Below are positions 1 to 8,498 of a stretch of 39,944 nucleotides of DNA, one piece after another (the first letter of the stretch is position 1; each line of letters starts with the position of its first letter). The DNA comes from Methanobacteriota archaeon. GTDB taxonomy: Archaea > Thermoplasmatota > Poseidoniia > Poseidoniales > Poseidoniaceae. Made by a program: the position numbers and the translations under genes. The DNA lies in assembly GCA_014240385.1 (NCBI GenBank), contig JAAZXA010000095.1, positions 1 to 39,944 on the forward strand, read 5' to 3'. Under the pieces are notes generated by a model. The model had not been told where the DNA came from. It made no database searches and worked only from the letters and a program-made list of their open reading frames with translations.

Positions 1-1987
1 CGCCCTCTGGCAATCCAGTCAATGTGTACTCTCCGGGTGAAGAGACGGTCTGCCAATCAAACCATACTGGTTCTGGGCCATCTTTACCTTCTTCATTACC
101 TTCTTCATTACCTTCTTCATTACCTTCTTCATTACCTTCTCCATCACTCATCATGTCCATGTAAAGGTCATACCAATCGAACAGCATGACAACGCCACCC
201 ATGCAGTTATCGGAATCATAATCGTCGAAGGTGACTAAAAGGTCAAGTGTTGCATTTCCAGTCATCATGTCTGGAGGTCCACCGCCTCCGCAATCCGCAC
301 CAAGACAGAAGTGGAATCCATAACTGTCGATTTCCCATCCATCGCCCTCGGCATCAATCTCTTCAAGAATGACTTCTACCTTGTAATCGCCATCACCAAG
401 CATACCGAGTGAAATATTGCTTTCATTCATGTCGAGGTGGTGAGTACTGAGCAATGTGCTATCCTCATCATTGTAGAGATTGAGTGTTGCAGAGAGGTCT
501 GGTCCATCGCCACCCTCGCCCTCAGGGGCTTCTCCTTCATCTGCTCCGTTCTCACAATCCCAAGTGCCGTCATTGACGACATCCATGTTGACTGTGCTTC
601 CGTTGGCATCATTGCAGTCAAACCAACTGTCATGGTCATTGGTAAAGTTTCCATCACCATCGGAATCGACACTTGAATCCATGTCTTGTGGCTCATCGCT
701 GCCATCTTCACAGTCTTCCATGCCATCGTTGACCCAGCTGAAATATATCTCATCGCCGTTGCCGCAGACAAAGGTTGGGCCATCGCCGCCTTGTCCGCCG
801 CCAGTTCCGCTATCGATATAATATCCTACGAATATCTCATCACCAGAGTCGTATGTGTTCTCTAACCATGCATAAATTGTTGGACCATCGTTGCCGCCAC
901 CGTCGTTGTAAACGTACAGCGTCATGTTAGTTCCTTCGAAGAGAAGGCTATCATCTGTGAGATCAGTGACTGACACTTCCATAGCGTATTCACCATCTTC
1001 GAATGTCGATGACCCATCTTCGTATTCAAACATTCCATATTCATCGGCTGTAAAGTCCATATCAAGGCCATAAAACTCCATTTGGTTTGCATCAAGTATT
1101 GAGACCTGAATGTTCAATGATGACTGATTGGCTTCATATCCATAACTTGAAATCCCCAATGTACCATCATAGTAGTTGACATAGACATCAATCATGGAAG
1201 GTGGTCCAGTTTGACAAGTTCCAGTTCCAACTTCGAACATGTAATGAGCATCACTGCCTGGAATTACTTTGCCCTCAGAATCTAAGAGCATTCCCTTGAT
1301 TTCATAGCATGCATCTCCCAATTGTCCAACTAGGATTTCGATTGAAGTTTCTTGGCCAACCATGGACAGGGCTTCAGAGCCACTTCCAACTTGGCTAGAT
1401 TGATCATCAAGAACTTCCCACTGAAGGGTATAGTCCTCTGCTTCGTTAAGGCCTTCTACATCAGCAAAGAAGGCTATGGAGTCACCAGTATCGAACCAGG
1501 ATGAACCATTCCACCACATGTGAGGTCCGCTTGGCCCGGTTCCTTGGCACATACCTGCGCCAACATCGAAGGACATTGAGGAGCCATCTACGAATCCTCC
1601 TCCATTATCGTAAAGTTCTCCTATCAGGTTGAAACAATCTTCAGTTAAGTTCTCGAATGATAGATCATACTCAAATGTGTCTCCAGATGCAGGAGCAGAA
1701 ATAGTCTCTGTCCCACTATCAATTTCACTCATATTCATATCTTCTAGTTTCCATTCTACTGTATATCCCGGAATTGAATCTAGGCTACCTCCAGATATAT
1801 TAGTTTCAACTGTATCTCCGGCATCCCAGTGTGATTGAGTCATGTCAACTTGAATCCATTCTCCGTTTTGGCCAGCGGCGGATACCAGTGGTATTCCGGC
1901 TGAAAATGCCGACATTATCATCATCATACTGAAAACCAGGCTTTTTGCACGCCTGGGCTGTTCTTTCACTCTTGCAATAGGGCTCAT
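1..1987 (-). CDS. Large secreted surface protein with LDLa-like motifs (C-terminus beyond window)
   Basis: An open frame runs without a stop from ATG at 1985-1987 to the left edge, so 662 residues are visible and the C-terminus is missing. The N-terminus has basic residues followed by a hydrophobic Met-rich stretch ending near a small-residue site (SAFSAGIPLVSAAGQ), which fits a signal peptide. The body is acidic and built of repeated beta-rich units beginning with phrases such as W-N-G-S-S-W or VDVYVNYYDG. Two stretches near 741-690 (NDGMEDCEDGSDEP) and 581-530 (NDGTWDCENGADE) resemble the calcium-binding half of LDL-receptor class A modules. A Gly-Asn-Glu-Glu repeat follows near the left edge. 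It is probably exported and cell-surface attached; the ligand is unknown. Partial genes of this style are typical of marine planktonic archaea, which is inference. Function is not assigned. Confidence 0.8.
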   Translation of the reverse strand, partial: MSPIARVKEQPRRAKSLVFSMMMIMSAFSAGIPLVSAAGQNGEWIQVDMTQSHWDAGDTVETNISGGSLDSIPGYTVEWKLEDMNMSEIDSGTETISAPASGDTFEYDLSFENLTEDCFNLIGELYDNGGGFVDGSSMSFDVGAGMCQGTGPSGPHMWWNGSSWFDTGDSIAFFADVEGLNEAEDYTLQWEVLDDQSSQVGSGSEALSMVGQETSIEILVGQLGDACYEIKGMLLDSEGKVIPGSDAHYMFEVGTGTCQTGPPSMIDVYVNYYDGTLGISSYGYEANQSSLNIQVSILDANQMEFYGLDMDFTADEYGMFEYEDGSSTFEDGEYAMEVSVTDLTDDSLLFEGTNMTLYVYNDGGGNDGPTIYAWLENTYDSGDEIFVGYYIDSGTGGGQGGDGPTFVCGNGDEIYFSWVNDGMEDCEDGSDEPQDMDSSVDSDGDGNFTNDHDSWFDCNDANGSTVNMDVVNDGTWDCENGADEGEAPEGEGGDGPDLSATLNLYNDEDSTLLSTHHLDMNESNISLGMLGDGDYKVEVILEEIDAEGDGWEIDSYGFHFCLGADCGGGGPPDMMTGNATLDLLVTFDDYDSDNCMGGVVMLFDWYDLYMDMMSDGEGNEEGNEEGNEEGNEEGKDGPEPVWFDWQTVSSPGEYTLTGLPEG
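84..143. repeat. 12-bp tandem repeat, about 5 copies
   Basis: The unit ttaccttcttca is repeated head to tail four times exactly (84-131) with a fifth, one-mismatch copy (132-143). On the minus strand it encodes a Gly-Asn-Glu-Glu repeat inside the surface protein, in frame, so copy-number change would lengthen or shorten a flexible acidic linker without breaking the frame. Confidence 0.95.
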
Positions 1988-2009
1988 CGGGCTGCCGTAC
2001 AACTATTTG

Positions 2010-2019
2010 TACTTAAAAC
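2010..2019 (-). promoter_or_regulatory. TATA-like element of the surface protein gene
   Basis: On the minus strand GTTTTAAGTA lies about 27 bases before the ATG at 1987. An archaeal TATA box at that distance would place the transcription start at or next to the ATG, giving a leaderless mRNA. A near-identical TTAAGTA core is found at the same distance before the gene at 9295. Confidence 0.5.
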
Positions 2020-2081
2020 AAACACCAACAATAACAGGTTTTTGTAAGCAGACTCATCAATGAAAGCCGATTCGAGAAAAT

Positions 2082-3128
2082 ATGCCACGCAAAGCAGTTG
2101 CTGTTCTTTCTGCAAGTGGGCTAGTAGGTCAACGTTTCCAACAACGCCTTTGTGAGCACCCTTGGTTTGAATGTGTAGCAGTAGCAGGAAGTCCGATGAG
2201 TGAAGGGCGGAAATTGAGCGAAATCCCATGGCGTTTGGATGAGGCTCGCCCAAATTTGCCTGAATTAACTGTTTTGGGTTTGAATTCCTTGGTCGATGAA
2301 CTCCTTAAATTGGAAGTGGAAATTGTTTTTTCCGCTCTACCTTCTGAAATTGCTTTTGATGTTGAGCCGGTGATTGCGGCTGCTGGCATTTCCGTCCTTT
2401 CCAATGCTAGTGCTTATCGTTGTATTACAGGGGTCCCCTTGGTCATCGCAGATCTGAATCCCCATCATTTAACACATTGGAAAAAATCTGCACTTGGGCC
2501 AATAGCCTGCTCTACGAATTGTACGGTCATTCCTATCGTCTTACCTTTGAAACCGCTTTGGGACATGGTTGGCTTCAATCAGGTTTCAATACGAACTGAA
2601 CAAGCATTATCAGGCGGAGGATGGGGATTACTTTCTTCGGGTATTGCAGATGATAATTGTGAAATTCCAGGTGAGGCAGAAAAAATCGAGCAAGAACTTC
2701 TTCATCTTCTTGGGCGAGTTAGTATTGAAGGAGTTTCACCTACAACGATTGGAATCGATGTGGATTGTGAAAGGGTCAGTGAACGCGATGGTCACTTAGT
2801 ACATGTGGAAGTTGAGTTGAATAGAGAGGCAAGTTTGTCAGAAATAAAAGAATGGATGGCAGCATGGAGCGATAGACCACAGCATCTGAAATTACCTTCT
2901 GCACCCGATAGCCCTGTCATTATCATCGATGGTTTGCCATCTAGAGAGATATATCTGATGGCAGGTGGAGAGGGATTGAAGTCCGGCATGTCGGTAGTAG
3001 TTGGGAACTTGAAAATGGATAAAGCCACATTGTCTTTCTCTGCACTATCTCATAATACCATCAGAGGAGCGGCTGGTGGTTGCATTCTTCTGGCTGAATT
3101 AATGCACGCTGAAGGATTGCTAGATTGA
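2082..3128 (+). CDS. asd: Aspartate-semialdehyde dehydrogenase
   Basis: The 348-residue product matches the archaeal/fungal-type aspartate-semialdehyde dehydrogenase, which reduces beta-aspartyl phosphate to aspartate semialdehyde with NADPH on the way to lysine, threonine and methionine. The N-terminus carries the Rossmann signature LSASGLVGQRF. The active-site cysteine is Cys147 in CSTNCTV, and the likely catalytic His238 sits in RDGHLVHV. NASAYR before the cysteine also fits the family. The length is normal. It is divergently transcribed from the surface protein gene, with 94 bases between starts. It stands alone as an amino-acid gene here; no aspartokinase or homoserine dehydrogenase is adjacent. 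A related acyl-semialdehyde dehydrogenase is the main alternative, but the overall match favours Asd. Confidence 0.88.
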   Translation: MPRKAVAVLSASGLVGQRFQQRLCEHPWFECVAVAGSPMSEGRKLSEIPWRLDEARPNLPELTVLGLNSLVDELLKLEVEIVFSALPSEIAFDVEPVIAAAGISVLSNASAYRCITGVPLVIADLNPHHLTHWKKSALGPIACSTNCTVIPIVLPLKPLWDMVGFNQVSIRTEQALSGGGWGLLSSGIADDNCEIPGEAEKIEQELLHLLGRVSIEGVSPTTIGIDVDCERVSERDGHLVHVEVELNREASLSEIKEWMAAWSDRPQHLKLPSAPDSPVIIIDGLPSREIYLMAGGEGLKSGMSVVVGNLKMDKATLSFSALSHNTIRGAAGGCILLAELMHAEGLLD

Positions 3129-3185
3129 GTGCATGCTGTGAAAGGACTCATATGGGATTCGTGATTGGGACGCGTTGGTGAGTTG

Positions 3186-4262
3186 ATGGGAGAGGTATCT
3201 GTTCTTTCTGACCAAACACTTCATCAACTCAATGATGAGGCTGGAAAACGCTGGCCTGGAGCATGGGATGAATCAACTCAACGTGTTCAGGTACTAATAC
3301 TCTGCAAACGTAGAGAGCGAGTAATTCTTGAACAACATGGTGCTACTATTCAGCACCAACAACCCGTCTTTGGATTATTCCATCGCCCACGTCATTCGCT
3401 ACATTTGTTTGAATCTCAAGGATTCAATCATCGTGATGCATCCTTTCAATTCCTCGATATTGCAACTGCTGAGTTAGGGGCATGGCTCCAACATTTGATT
3501 ACTAATGATGGCTGGAAGCGAAGTTCTACCACGATATGTCCGCTTCCTTCAGGTGCTAATGTGCCAATGCAAAGGCGCTTTGAGAATCACACAATCCTTA
3601 CATTCAGGCATCCGGATTTACCGGAATTACAGAGGTTATATCTTGCAATGCCATTGGGAAGTGTTGTTGGTAAGGCCTACATTTCATATCCACCTGGTAG
3701 TGAAGCAAAGGAATCGGATCCTGTACCGAAGGTGGAAAGAACTCCCGCCTCAACACATGTGGCTCCAACTATTCCCAAACCATCATCTGAACCCGAGAAA
3801 GAAGTTGGATTGGAAGACCTTGCTGCTGAAATGGAAAAGGAAGAAGATTCAGAAGTGAATGAATTATTCGATGGGTTCAGTGCTGACTTGTTAGAGAGTG
3901 TTACTCATTCTGCTGCAGGTGAAGTAGAAGTAGAAACAGAAGTAGAAACTCCTCCGGTTCCAGAAATAATAGAACCAGAGGTCGTGATTAAGGAAGTTCC
4001 AATTATTGAAGATGCACCTCTGCCAAAGAAAGTAGAAACTCCTGCAGCCCCAACTCCAAGCAATAAAGAAAGGCATTCGATGCCTGTACCTTCTGATGGT
4101 GGCGTGGTTGATTCTTTCAGAGCAGTCGTTAGAGAATTATTGGCTGAAGGTATGGAGGCCACAGATATGATGGGAGATCCTAGGTTTGCAGAAGCCAGTG
4201 AATTTTGTGAGGCTGCTGGTGTCGATACATGGCCTATGTTTATGGAAATGACCGGTAATTAG
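3186..4262 (+). CDS. Unrecognised protein with acidic Pro/Glu linker
   Basis: This 358-residue protein was not recognised. The first 170 residues look like a folded alpha/beta domain (motifs RWPGAW, VLILCKRRERV, FGLFHRPRHSLHLF). Residues about 175-310 are a low-complexity linker rich in Glu, Pro and Val with several E-V-E-T repeats. The last 45 residues form an amphipathic helical domain (FRAVVRELLAEGMEA...FCEAAGVDTWPMFMEM). No signal peptide or membrane span is seen, so it is probably cytoplasmic. I chose ATG at 3186; the frame is open upstream to a TTG at 3165. The layout of two domains joined by a long flexible linker suggests an adaptor or tether, which is inference only. It ends in TAG. 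Confidence 0.7.
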   Translation: MGEVSVLSDQTLHQLNDEAGKRWPGAWDESTQRVQVLILCKRRERVILEQHGATIQHQQPVFGLFHRPRHSLHLFESQGFNHRDASFQFLDIATAELGAWLQHLITNDGWKRSSTTICPLPSGANVPMQRRFENHTILTFRHPDLPELQRLYLAMPLGSVVGKAYISYPPGSEAKESDPVPKVERTPASTHVAPTIPKPSSEPEKEVGLEDLAAEMEKEEDSEVNELFDGFSADLLESVTHSAAGEVEVETEVETPPVPEIIEPEVVIKEVPIIEDAPLPKKVETPAAPTPSNKERHSMPVPSDGGVVDSFRAVVRELLAEGMEATDMMGDPRFAEASEFCEAAGVDTWPMFMEMTGN

Positions 4263-4320
4263 GTTTGTTTGGCAGCAAAGGATTCAAGACGGGGCCGCGT
4301 CAGCCGCTATTTGAACGAGC

Positions 4321-4668
4321 ATGCCCTATTGCACCAATTGTGGATTACCGCAACAAAATGGCATTGTACAATGCCAGTCATGCGCAAGTCAACTTCCAGG
4401 TCAACAATTAATGGCAAGGCTAGAAACCGAGGCAGCTAATATTCGTCGCGCTGCGGCTGTGAACAATGCCTCTGCTCAACGACAAAACAGTTTTGCACAG
4501 CCTCAAAATAGCCAGACGGCTCAAGTTCGAGCCCCAGTACAAGCAAATCAAACAGCACAGCCATCGCAAATGTCGACACTTGATAGACTAGAAGAAATGC
4601 GCAGGCAAGCAGATTCTCTCGCACAGAAGAAGTACTTGGATCAACAGGGTAGACCACTTAGTTGGTGA
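4321..4668 (+). CDS. Small zinc-ribbon protein
   Basis: The 115-residue product starts with a zinc-ribbon: CTNC near residue 4 and CQSC near residue 18, i.e. two CxxC knuckles. The rest is a Gln/Ala/Asn-rich segment predicted disordered, ending in a short helical stretch (LDRLEEMRRQADSLAQKKYL). Its TGA stop overlaps the GTG start of the next gene in the string gtga, so it is probably translationally coupled to the METTL5-like methylase. Function is unknown; a nucleic-acid-related role is inferred from the neighbours only. Confidence 0.7.
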   Translation: MPYCTNCGLPQQNGIVQCQSCASQLPGQQLMARLETEAANIRRAAAVNNASAQRQNSFAQPQNSQTAQVRAPVQANQTAQPSQMSTLDRLEEMRRQADSLAQKKYLDQQGRPLSW

Positions 4669-5270
4669 TTCACATTCGCCTGCGCCAATTGGCCATCAGG
4701 CTCTCCAAGTTAATTCCTCATCCACATTGTGATGTTCTTCTTGAGCAATATGCTACTGAAGGAAATTTGGCGGCTGAATGGCTATCAAAAATGGATGGAC
4801 TTGAAGGTTGTAGGGTTGCAGACCTTGGGGCTGGGAATGGTATTCTCGGGATTGGGGCAAATCTTCTCGGGGCCGAAAAGGTTTGGTTGATTGAATGCGA
4901 TGAGGAAGTTGCTGAAACTGCAAAAAAAAACAGTGAAGAGTTTTCGCAAGTTGAAGTCCTCTTACACCAAATAACTGGCACATTACCTTCGGAAATAAAA
5001 CCTCAAACTATCATCATGAATCCTCCTTGGGGCACACAAAAAAAAGCCGCTGATAAACCGTTCCTCCTTGCTGCAATGCACTCATCTGCTAACCTCATTC
5101 ATTTGATGCACAGTGCCAAAAGCACCCATATTGCAACAATGGCAAAAGAAGAAGGATGGAATGCCGAAGTTCAGATGGAAGCGGAGTTCAGATTGCCTGC
5201 AAAGTACTTCCATCACACCTCAAGAAGTAGTACAACAGCCGTAAAATGCTGGAGATTATGGCGCCTCTGA
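4665..5270 (+). CDS. METTL5-like RNA (adenine-N6) methyltransferase
   Basis: The 201-residue product belongs to the COG2263/METTL5 type of class I SAM-dependent methylases. Evidence: the N-terminal phrase LLEQYATEGNLAAEWL, typical of METTL5; SAM-binding motif I in VADLGAGNGILGIGA (about residues 49-63); an acidic residue for the ribose in LIECDEEVA; and the catalytic NPPWGTQ, the NPPF/W motif of N6-adenine methylases. Human METTL5 modifies one adenosine of 18S rRNA; an archaeal rRNA target is inferred. Start chosen: GTG at 4665, overlapping the upstream stop by four bases; a TTG at 4662 is also in frame. The next gene encodes an exosome subunit, so the run looks RNA-related. Confidence 0.82.
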   Translation: MIHIRLRQLAIRLSKLIPHPHCDVLLEQYATEGNLAAEWLSKMDGLEGCRVADLGAGNGILGIGANLLGAEKVWLIECDEEVAETAKKNSEEFSQVEVLLHQITGTLPSEIKPQTIIMNPPWGTQKKAADKPFLLAAMHSSANLIHLMHSAKSTHIATMAKEEGWNAEVQMEAEFRLPAKYFHHTSRSSTTAVKCWRLWRL

Positions 5271-5349
5271 AGGGGTTGGGTTGAAATGCGGACAGCCGAC
5301 CGCCCCGCCATATGTCCAGCCCAATGGGTGGGAAGCGGAGTCGATTCTA

Positions 5350-6750
5350 ATGAGTAGTACAAGTATCATAACCCCCGGTGAAAACATCGCATCGGCAGCA
5401 GACTGGAAAGCCGGAGAAGGCACCATGATTCAAGGAGAACAAGTCATATCAACAATGACTGGAATTGTAAACTTCAATCAAGATGAAAAAACTATTTCAA
5501 TTGCTTCAGATTGCAAAGGTGTTCCTGAAGTCAACGTTGGAGATACCGTAATTGCTGAAATTGCAAAGATTCGAGAGTCCATGTTGGAAGCAAGAATCTT
5601 GCACGTCGAAGGCGATGATGGAAGGGAACCAATGCCACAGCACCTTTACGGCCAAATCCACGTAACCAAAATGGTAGACCGTTATCTCCACGATGCAAGT
5701 GATGGTGTACGCCGAAGAGATATCATCAGAGCAACTGTCACAGATAACAAGCCAGTTATTCGCCTCGACATGAGAAGTGGCGATGATTGTGGAGTTCTAC
5801 AAGCGATTTGCCCTCAGTGTGGAAACCAATTAATTACCGCAGAACATGAGGATTGGAATGTGGCTTGCAGTTATTGCAATTATCTCTCATTTAGAGCATT
5901 ATCTAAATCATTTGGACTTGGCTATAACTCTTCATCAGATGATACTCCAGATTACAATAAATCAGGCAAGCGATGGGGCAAGGAAGCAGAGCAGTATTTT
6001 GCAATTGGTCCTGCCGCACGCTCAAACCTAATCGCCACTGATTTCCGCAACGACGGCCGAGAGGTTGAACACTTCCGTTTCGAAGGCACAGGTGGCGGTG
6101 GCGGTGGACGTGGTGGAGGCCGAAAAGAAAGACCCACTGGAAGAAAGATCTTCGTTGGAGGATTATCCAGAGAAGTTAGCGATGATGACCTACTTGAAGC
6201 CTTCAAGAAATTCGGAAAAGTCGTAGACCACGTAGTAATGAAAGACCGAGAAACTGGTAATAACCGCGGCTTCGGGTTCGTCACATTTGCAAAAGATGAG
6301 GATGGAGATAAAGCAATTTCTGGCCTCAATAAACAGGACTTCATGGGTCGCAGGCTAACTGTTAATGATGCAGGCGACAAAAAAGGCGACAAAAAGCCAC
6401 AAAAGAAGGTTGAAGGAACCAGACTCTATGTGGGTGGCTTACCATGGAAAATCAACAACGCGGAACTGACCAAGGTTTTCTCAGAACATGGTAAGGTAAA
6501 CGATTGCCACATCGTCATGGACGGCGACCGCTCGAAGGGGTTCGGATTCGTCACCGTAGATGATGAAAGTGCAGACAAAGTCATCGAATCACTCGATGGC
6601 CAAGAAATCCAAGGTCGCAGATTGAAAGTAGCAAAGGCCAAGGCCCGCAGCGATAGCAAGGGAGGAAGAAGAGACAACCGAAATGGCGGAAAACCTCAAC
6701 GCACTTCTCGTGAAATGCAAGCCCGTAAGGAAGAAGGCCTGAAGGATTGA
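5350..6750 (+). CDS. csl4: Exosome Csl4-like protein fused to two RRM domains
   Basis: This 466-residue protein joins two RNA-binding systems. Residues about 9-200 match archaeal exosome cap subunit Csl4: an N-terminal beta-domain with PGENIASAADWKAGEGT, a central S1-like barrel (VGDTVIAEIAKI ... GQIHVTKM), and a C-terminal zinc ribbon (CPQCG near residue 154, CSYC near 173). A Gly-rich hinge (about 247-262) leads to RRM1 (about 265-341; RNP2 IFVGGL, RNP1 NRGFGFVTF) and RRM2 (about 357-432; RNP2 LYVGGL, RNP1 SKGFGFVTV), then a basic tail. Csl4 caps the 3'-5' RNA-degrading exosome ring; the RRMs would add single-stranded RNA recognition. Usual archaeal Csl4 is about 180-200 residues. ATG 5350 is chosen because the Csl4 match starts just after it; a TTG at 5281 is open in frame. 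Radical SAM gene follows after 10 bases. Confidence 0.85.
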   Translation: MSSTSIITPGENIASAADWKAGEGTMIQGEQVISTMTGIVNFNQDEKTISIASDCKGVPEVNVGDTVIAEIAKIRESMLEARILHVEGDDGREPMPQHLYGQIHVTKMVDRYLHDASDGVRRRDIIRATVTDNKPVIRLDMRSGDDCGVLQAICPQCGNQLITAEHEDWNVACSYCNYLSFRALSKSFGLGYNSSSDDTPDYNKSGKRWGKEAEQYFAIGPAARSNLIATDFRNDGREVEHFRFEGTGGGGGGRGGGRKERPTGRKIFVGGLSREVSDDDLLEAFKKFGKVVDHVVMKDRETGNNRGFGFVTFAKDEDGDKAISGLNKQDFMGRRLTVNDAGDKKGDKKPQKKVEGTRLYVGGLPWKINNAELTKVFSEHGKVNDCHIVMDGDRSKGFGFVTVDDESADKVIESLDGQEIQGRRLKVAKAKARSDSKGGRRDNRNGGKPQRTSREMQARKEEGLKD

Positions 6751-6760
6751 GTGAATCATA

Positions 6761-8485
6761 ATGGCAGAGAAAGAACCTGAGTGGTTACTTCTCGACGGCT
6801 ATGAAGATGAGCCAGCAGCATTTGGAGTCCCTCCTTACATTGGATTCCACATTAGATACATCGCAGGAGTCTTTGAATCTCAAAATATTCCCTACCGATA
6901 TTTGACTATTGACCAGTGGAGACGGCAAAGATTTTCTCTCCAAAACAGTGCTGGGATCGTTGTTCTTGCTGGCGCAGTTGTACCGGGTAAATACCTGCGT
7001 GGAACACCAATCAGCGAAAGAGAAGTCAATGAAGTCCTACGTGCAGCACCACCGGATATTCCAGTATTATGCGGGGGCTGGGCAATCCGATTATGGCGCC
7101 AAGCAGGTTGGTTACCTTTGCGCAAAAATCTCTTTCTTGCAGTACAAGATACCGATGCAACTCTGGCTCACTATCTCGATTCAAATGAGTGGAAACATCA
7201 ACGCAGAAACACAGAGCAATGGTCAAAATGGGCATCTGCTGGAGCCTCATCAAAGGCAATCACTGATCACCCTGACTTGAACGGGCCATTGACTTACGAA
7301 GTAGAAGTTTATCAAGGCTGTGTGCGCTACAAACAAGGTTGTAAATTCTGTATTGAACCAAAGAAAGGAGTGCCAATTTGGCGAACTCCTGAAGATATCA
7401 TCAACGAGGTCAAATTGGCTCATGATTGTGGGGTAAAACACGTCAGATTAGGAGGGATGACTGATGTCTTCACTTACATGGCTGAAGGAGTTGTGGAAAT
7501 GGAATATCCAATCCCAAACCCCGAACCGATTGCAAACTTATTACATGGCTTAAGAGAAGATGAAAGGTTGGATATTTTGGCAGTTGATAATGGCAATCCA
7601 TCAATAATTGCAGAAAACATTGAGCCCTCAACTGAAATCACCAAAACTCTCTGTGACACACTTTCAGATGGTAGTGTCCTTTCATTTGGCTTAGAAAGTG
7701 CAGACCCTGAAGTTCATACTGAAAATTGGCTTAACTGTTCAGTTGAGCAACTCAAATCTGCAGTTCGTTTAATCAACAAATACGGAAGAGAAAAAGGGGA
7801 GAGGGGACTACCAAAACTGCTACCTGGACTCAACTTCATCGCTGGACTAAATGGTGAAACTACTGAATCTTATAATTATAACAAAAAATTACTATCATCA
7901 CTAATAGATGATGGCCTACAACTTCGTAGAATCAATATTCGGCAAGTTGAAGGTGAGGGTTTTCAGAAAATAGAAGAGAAACCATTCCGCCAATTCAAGG
8001 AGTGGGTTCGCGATGAAATCGATGCGCCATTACTGCAGGAAATGTTTCCAACCGGACAAGTATTGAAGAGAGTATATTGGGAGAGTCATAACAATCGGAT
8101 TAGACTTCCTTCAAACCTTTCAGAAGAACATCGCAGCTCGTCAATTCATGGCAAAGCAGGCGTTTCATTTGGCCGTCAAATCGGCGCCTACCCTATTCTA
8201 ATTGGCGCTTCTTATCTGATTCCATTGGAAAGTGAATCAGATATTGTGGTGACATCACATGGAAAGAGAAGTATTACTGGGGTCGAAATAGGCTTAGATA
8301 TCAATTCGGTTAGTCAGGCACAATTACAAGCAATTCCTGGCATTGGTGAGAAAACGGCATGGAGAATTGTTAGCAGCCGCGCTAAAAGAATGCGGAAAAA
8401 CCGTGATGTGCCTGCGTTTGAGTCTTTGGAAGATGCCTTTGAAGGCGAAGTTCCAGAATTAGTTTTTACAATCTTCAATTCTTAG
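6761..8485 (+). CDS. COG1031-type radical SAM protein with C-terminal HhH
   Basis: The 574-residue product resembles the archaeal COG1031 family of radical SAM proteins of unknown function. An N-terminal alpha/beta region (about 1-150) resembles a cobalamin-binding-like fold. The iron-sulfur cysteines appear as Cys187, Cys194 and Cys197 (GCVRYKQGCKFCIEP), a C-x6-C-x2-C spacing rather than the standard C-x3-C-x2-C. The radical SAM barrel continues with RLGGMTDVF and LSFGLESADPEV. A helix-hairpin-helix (LQAIPGIGEKTAWRI, about 521-540) near the C-terminus is a nucleic-acid-binding element. The gene lies 10 bases after csl4-RRM, so co-transcription is likely. A role in RNA or tRNA modification is inferred from HhH and context. 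It ends in TAG. Confidence 0.8.
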   Translation: MAEKEPEWLLLDGYEDEPAAFGVPPYIGFHIRYIAGVFESQNIPYRYLTIDQWRRQRFSLQNSAGIVVLAGAVVPGKYLRGTPISEREVNEVLRAAPPDIPVLCGGWAIRLWRQAGWLPLRKNLFLAVQDTDATLAHYLDSNEWKHQRRNTEQWSKWASAGASSKAITDHPDLNGPLTYEVEVYQGCVRYKQGCKFCIEPKKGVPIWRTPEDIINEVKLAHDCGVKHVRLGGMTDVFTYMAEGVVEMEYPIPNPEPIANLLHGLREDERLDILAVDNGNPSIIAENIEPSTEITKTLCDTLSDGSVLSFGLESADPEVHTENWLNCSVEQLKSAVRLINKYGREKGERGLPKLLPGLNFIAGLNGETTESYNYNKKLLSSLIDDGLQLRRINIRQVEGEGFQKIEEKPFRQFKEWVRDEIDAPLLQEMFPTGQVLKRVYWESHNNRIRLPSNLSEEHRSSSIHGKAGVSFGRQIGAYPILIGASYLIPLESESDIVVTSHGKRSITGVEIGLDINSVSQAQLQAIPGIGEKTAWRIVSSRAKRMRKNRDVPAFESLEDAFEGEVPELVFTIFNS

Positions 8486-8498
8486 CCATACCCCCTAG

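Noticed and set aside
84-143. CRISPR-like repeat
   Set aside because: Units are 12 bases without spacers and code for an in-frame protein linker. The Pro-Glu run at 39211-39271 and the array at 28210-30290 are coding repeats too.
427-821. Open frames on both strands inside the surface protein
   Set aside because: They overlap the long minus-strand frame that has a signal peptide and coherent domains; their composition is that of shifted Asp/Gly codons.
5281-5349. TTG start of csl4-RRM at 5281
   Set aside because: The Csl4 match begins after ATG 5350, and the preceding 23 residues look like chance coding.
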